A stretch of DNA of 64,000 bases, from the NCBI GenBank assembly GCA_029204225.1, contig CM055107.1, forward strand, positions 819,942 to 883,941. Reading direction: 5' to 3'. The stretch is from Diphasiastrum complanatum. Its lineage: Eukaryota; Streptophyta; Lycopodiopsida; Lycopodiales; Lycopodiaceae. The notes under the pieces are model-generated. The model was not told the origin of the DNA. It searched no databases and worked only from the letters and a program-made list of their open reading frames with translations. Position numbers and translations under genes: made by a program. Shown here piece by piece: positions 61,075 to 64,000 of the stretch (position 1 is the stretch's first letter; each line of letters begins with the position of its first letter).

Positions 61075-62365
61075 CCTGCATCTATTTGTATAGGTGGAAC
61101 AACAAACTTGGCAACTGTAGGGGTGACAATGGTATCAAAAAGTCTACACTTACTTCGAGCATCCTGAATGAACTTCTGGAAGAAAAACCGCTCTAGCTGA
61201 ACGAGGCATGTCCCTTTCCAAGTCGAGTGGTAGCTGCTTGTCGCATGCTCAATGTAGTCCCCAAGTGAGTGTATGAAGAGACCACCTCTAGGAATTGCCC
61301 ATCGAGAATGAGCTCTTAACACTGCATGAAAGCTCTAGAAGTGTTGAAGACCATACGCCCCTCTCTAGTCGGGGAGACTAGTACCATGTCATCCGCACAA
61401 AGAAGAATGCCAAGTCTACAACTAGATCCACCACACTGTAAGATGAATCTCTCCAATTCGTCAATATATAATCCAAAAAGAATTGGTGAAAGAGAACAAC
61501 CCTGCTTCACCCCAATGGTGCTCCAAATGTGCTCAGAAATACCACTACCATGTCGAAAACAACTCAAGACTCTGTCATAAAAAGCCATCACAGATAGAAT
61601 GATGTCAGTGAAAAAGCCGAGGTCACAAAGTCTCTGAATGAGCAGGGAGCATGGGACAAAATCAAAGGCTCTCCTGAAGTCCACAAAGCAACAATAAACC
61701 TTCTCTTTCATGTGCTTGGCTTCCTCAATCAAATGGTAGAATAATGGGCTCGGAACTTTGCTTTGCTTAAAGTACCATATAGCTTCGCGAGAAGATGCCC
61801 AATCATGATAGTGTGATAGTTACCAGGAATCATGGGGTCACCATCTTTGTGAATAGGGTGGATGATGTTAGTGCACCGGGATGATGGGAAGCCAGAGACA
61901 ACTACAGAGTTGAGGAGATTGGCTAGTGTGGGATCAAGTAGGTCGGCAAAATGAGTCGTGAGTTCGGATTCAAGGTCCTCGATATCTCTAGCCTTGTGGG
62001 GCTTCATTCTCTTGATGGCTGTAAAGGACCACATCAGAGGTGAAGAAGGTGAACTCAGATGGTCGGGGAAATATAGAGATGGGTGAGTTGATGGGTATGG
62101 TGTATAGGCTAGTTGCATAGTTGGCCCATATGCGGAGGTCATCCAGGAGAGGTGGCGGGGCATGAGGGATAAACTCACGCCAAAAAACGCACGAGGAAGA
62201 GCTAAAAGGAAGGTCAACAAGACGTTTCCCTACGGAGTCATCATAGGCACGTTTTTTCCGGCAGAGTGTACGATGGTATGAGCGTCAGGAGGAGCAGAGA
62301 AGGTGAGGAGCATGAGTGCGTGCATGGATGACAAGATGATGAAGAGACCAATTCCTACCATAGCA
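61075..62365 (-). mobile_element. Truncated LINE reverse-transcriptase fragment (LINE L)
   Basis: Minus strand: linker (62365-62180), pre-core segment (62180-61800, HKARDIEDLESELTTH, NYHTIMIGHLLAKLYG), reverse transcriptase (61732-61316, CCFVDFRRAFDFVP, GVKQGCSLSPILFGLYIDE, LCADDMVLVS) and a post-core piece (61320-61080). It is close to LINE B, but short stretches are missing before and after the core. Neither the endonuclease nor the 3' end is present. Confidence 0.8.
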
Positions 62366-63130
62366 AGGATTGAATGCTTGGGCAGGTGGAAGAGCCCAAG
62401 ATGCTTGTCCCTCTTGCCTGTAGGCTGTACTTTGGGAATTTGATGGCACACTCCTTATTAGAAATAAGTGAAAATTGTGATTTTCTTCAAATGGCAATAT
62501 TGTCTTCTTAAAGGAGACATATGAGAGCACGAAGAGTTGGCTCCTTGCTTTTGAAGTAGTCTTTGGCTTATCCTTTGTGGATCCAGCTACATGCATCACG
62601 TATTCACCGAAAGGTTTAAGTCCTACTTGGAGACATCAATGCACACAAAATTGGCCATCAAATGTTTTTCATGATGACGAGATAATCCACTAATTTATAT
62701 GAGCTTGACAATGAGGAGTATGGGCTAATACATGCATTCAAGACCAATGACAGCATACCAAGAGAACCTACTCCAACTATAGAGGTGTACATAAGCCATG
62801 CCATTTACGATGGCTTATCATACTTGCCTTCATCAAACAAATTATTGGTCATTTATCCAAAGATACAACCAAAACCAGTGACTAACTTCTAGACACAATC
62901 CTCACGTCTTGATGCATATTACTTCCAAGTTCCAAGTCTACCCTCTAAAACAGAGAGGATTCCATTCTTGGTCTTGGTGGGAGGTGCCTAATCTGTGGAA
63001 AGGTGCCCCTTGAATTATGAAGGCATGTGGTACTACACTACTTTCACCATTTCAATGTGTTGACAACTAGATCTTCATTACTTCTTTCGATAAGTTATGG
63101 ACTCGGCTCATTACATTCGCCACGTCCATT
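62366..63130. other. Spacer, no gene identified
   Basis: A minus-strand frame at about 62460-62610 (reading HVAGSTKDKPKTTSKARSQL) looks somewhat coding-like but has no matching splice partners that I can show. The rest is AT-rich with no recognised feature. Confidence 0.4.
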
Positions 63131-63482
63131 TACATTTACTTTACTTTATGCATAAGCAAGCCTTAAGCCCTTTTTTATTCATTATTGACACTTAGACTAT
63201 ATGGTTGGCCTTGGGCCTTATTATTCATTATTTGGACATTTGGACATATTACTGGAGAGTGGGGGCCTTCTTGGAGGGCGCACTATTATCTCTCCTAGTT
63301 GGGCCCTAACCACTAGAAGCTTCCTTTTAGGGATTACTCTAGGCTATAAGTAGGAAATCTGTGTCATTTGTTACTCAGCTAATGATATTGATCTCTCTCA
63401 TTCCTGCTTTCTAGGGTTAAGTCTTGCTTATGTGATGCTTTCATAGCTTAGCTCTAGATCAATTGTGGCTTCATTCGTAACT

Positions 63483-63494
63483 TGGTATCAGAGC
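63483..63494 (+). promoter_or_regulatory. Primer-binding site (initiator-Met tRNA)
   Basis: TGGTATCAGAGC, identical to the site of the young gypsy element, in plus orientation. It marks the boundary between LTR and leader. Confidence 0.85.
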
Positions 63495-63524
63495 ACTTTC
63501 CTTTGCACCACTTTTTCAGATTTA

Positions 63525-63960
63525 GTAAAGGCTGTCCAGCGCCCTACTAACCCATCACTGTCTCAATTTTTTCATCAGATTTCCATCGTTTTTCCAGATT
63601 TGGAAGAGGCTGGCCAGCGCCCTACTACCTTATCATTTTCGTCGATTTTTTTTCCACCGATTTGCTGCCCATTTCGTGAATTGATTGGAGGCTGTCCAGC
63701 ACCCTACTTCATCACCATTTTCAGCGGTTTTCTCCATTTTTTTTTCAGGTTATGTGCGGATTTTGGTAGCTGCTGCCCACCAGTGCCCTACTACCTTTCC
63801 ATCTTCGACGGATTTCTCCACCGATTTGCTGTCCATTTTACTGATTGTTTGGAGGCTGTCCAGCACCCTACTTCATCACCATTTTTAGCAGTTTTTCCAT
63901 CATTTTGCAAGACATTTGTGAATCTTACTAGCTGCTGCCCAGCGCCCATCTTCAGCTTGG
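63525..63960 (+). repeat. ~80-bp imperfect tandem repeat in the LTR-element leader
   Basis: Six copies of a unit carrying GGCTGTCCAGCGCCCTACT begin at about 63528, 63610, 63689, 63773, 63853 and 63934, a period of 79-84 bases. Each is followed by T-rich sequence with CATTTTCAGC or CATCGTTTTTCC words. It lies between the primer site and any coding region. Confidence 0.8.
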
Positions 63961-64000
63961 ATCTTCAGCATTTTCAGCTTGGATCTTCAGCTCTCTCTCT

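Larger units (their letters stand above)
63130..64000 (+). mobile_element. 5' end of an LTR retrotransposon running off the window
   Basis: A primer-binding site (TGGTATCAGAGC, 63483-63494) is preceded by LTR-like sequence that ends about 63480 (left limit unsure, somewhere near 63000-63150) and is followed by a leader with an ~80-bp repeat. No coding domain is inside the window, so gypsy or copia cannot be decided, nor whether it is whole. Confidence 0.65.

Overview
The window looks like nuclear DNA of a land plant with a large, transposon-rich genome. The evidence is plant-type LTR retrotransposons primed by initiator-Met tRNA (TGGTATCAGAGC sites at 22041-22052 on the minus strand and 63483-63494 on the plus strand), both Ty3/gypsy and Ty1/copia pol remains, many LINE copies, AT-rich spacers and long (GA)n/(GT)n arrays. 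There are no bacterial-style operons. The LINEs carry a coiled-coil + RRM-like + C-terminal-domain ORF1 protein that I would not expect to dominate in a flowering plant, so a fern, lycophyte, gymnosperm or similar lineage is possible, but the species cannot be told from this sequence.

Layout. 1-4240: degenerate tandem repeats, a GGTACC palindrome cluster beside an (AC)n/(AT)n array, then AT-rich spacer. 4241-6299: an internally collapsed gypsy element with both LTRs and a 5-bp target duplication. 6305-9270: AT-rich spacer, a 301-bp-period duplication with GC hairpins, and a second palindrome cluster. 10050-14470: a broken copia (minus) next to a broken gypsy (plus). 14471-15907: a LINE derivative carrying ORF1 only. 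15908-15983: a (GA)n array. 15999-27075: a LINE with ORF1 and ORF2, split by a young gypsy element (16484-22411). 27076-29400: AT-rich spacer holding two adjacent exon-like segments. 29420-40230: a LINE remnant, gypsy remnants and a larger gypsy element (plus) split by a copia element (minus). 40229-48215: a copia fragment and a run of LINE fragments, some fused to each other. 48216-55285: AT-rich spacer with two further exon-like segments and three palindrome clusters. 55288-58139: a LINE derivative (ORF1 + endonuclease, no reverse transcriptase) with a (GA)n array at each end. 58440-62365: a broken gypsy and a truncated LINE. 63130-64000: the 5' end of another LTR element, with an ~80-bp repeat in its leader, running off the window.

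No complete host gene is visible. Four or five minus-strand segments (53118-53194, 52736-52832, 28975-29120, 28728-28868, 7035-7094) have open frames, GT/AG borders and compatible phases. They could be exons of one host gene whose very long introns hold most of the transposons here. This is inference.

The observations I rate highest are: (a) a LINE family whose ends abut (TC)n/(GA)n arrays, with internally deleted derivatives that keep both ends; (b) five short palindrome clusters in which one short word is repeated within a copy but changed between copies; (c) the possible giant-intron host gene.
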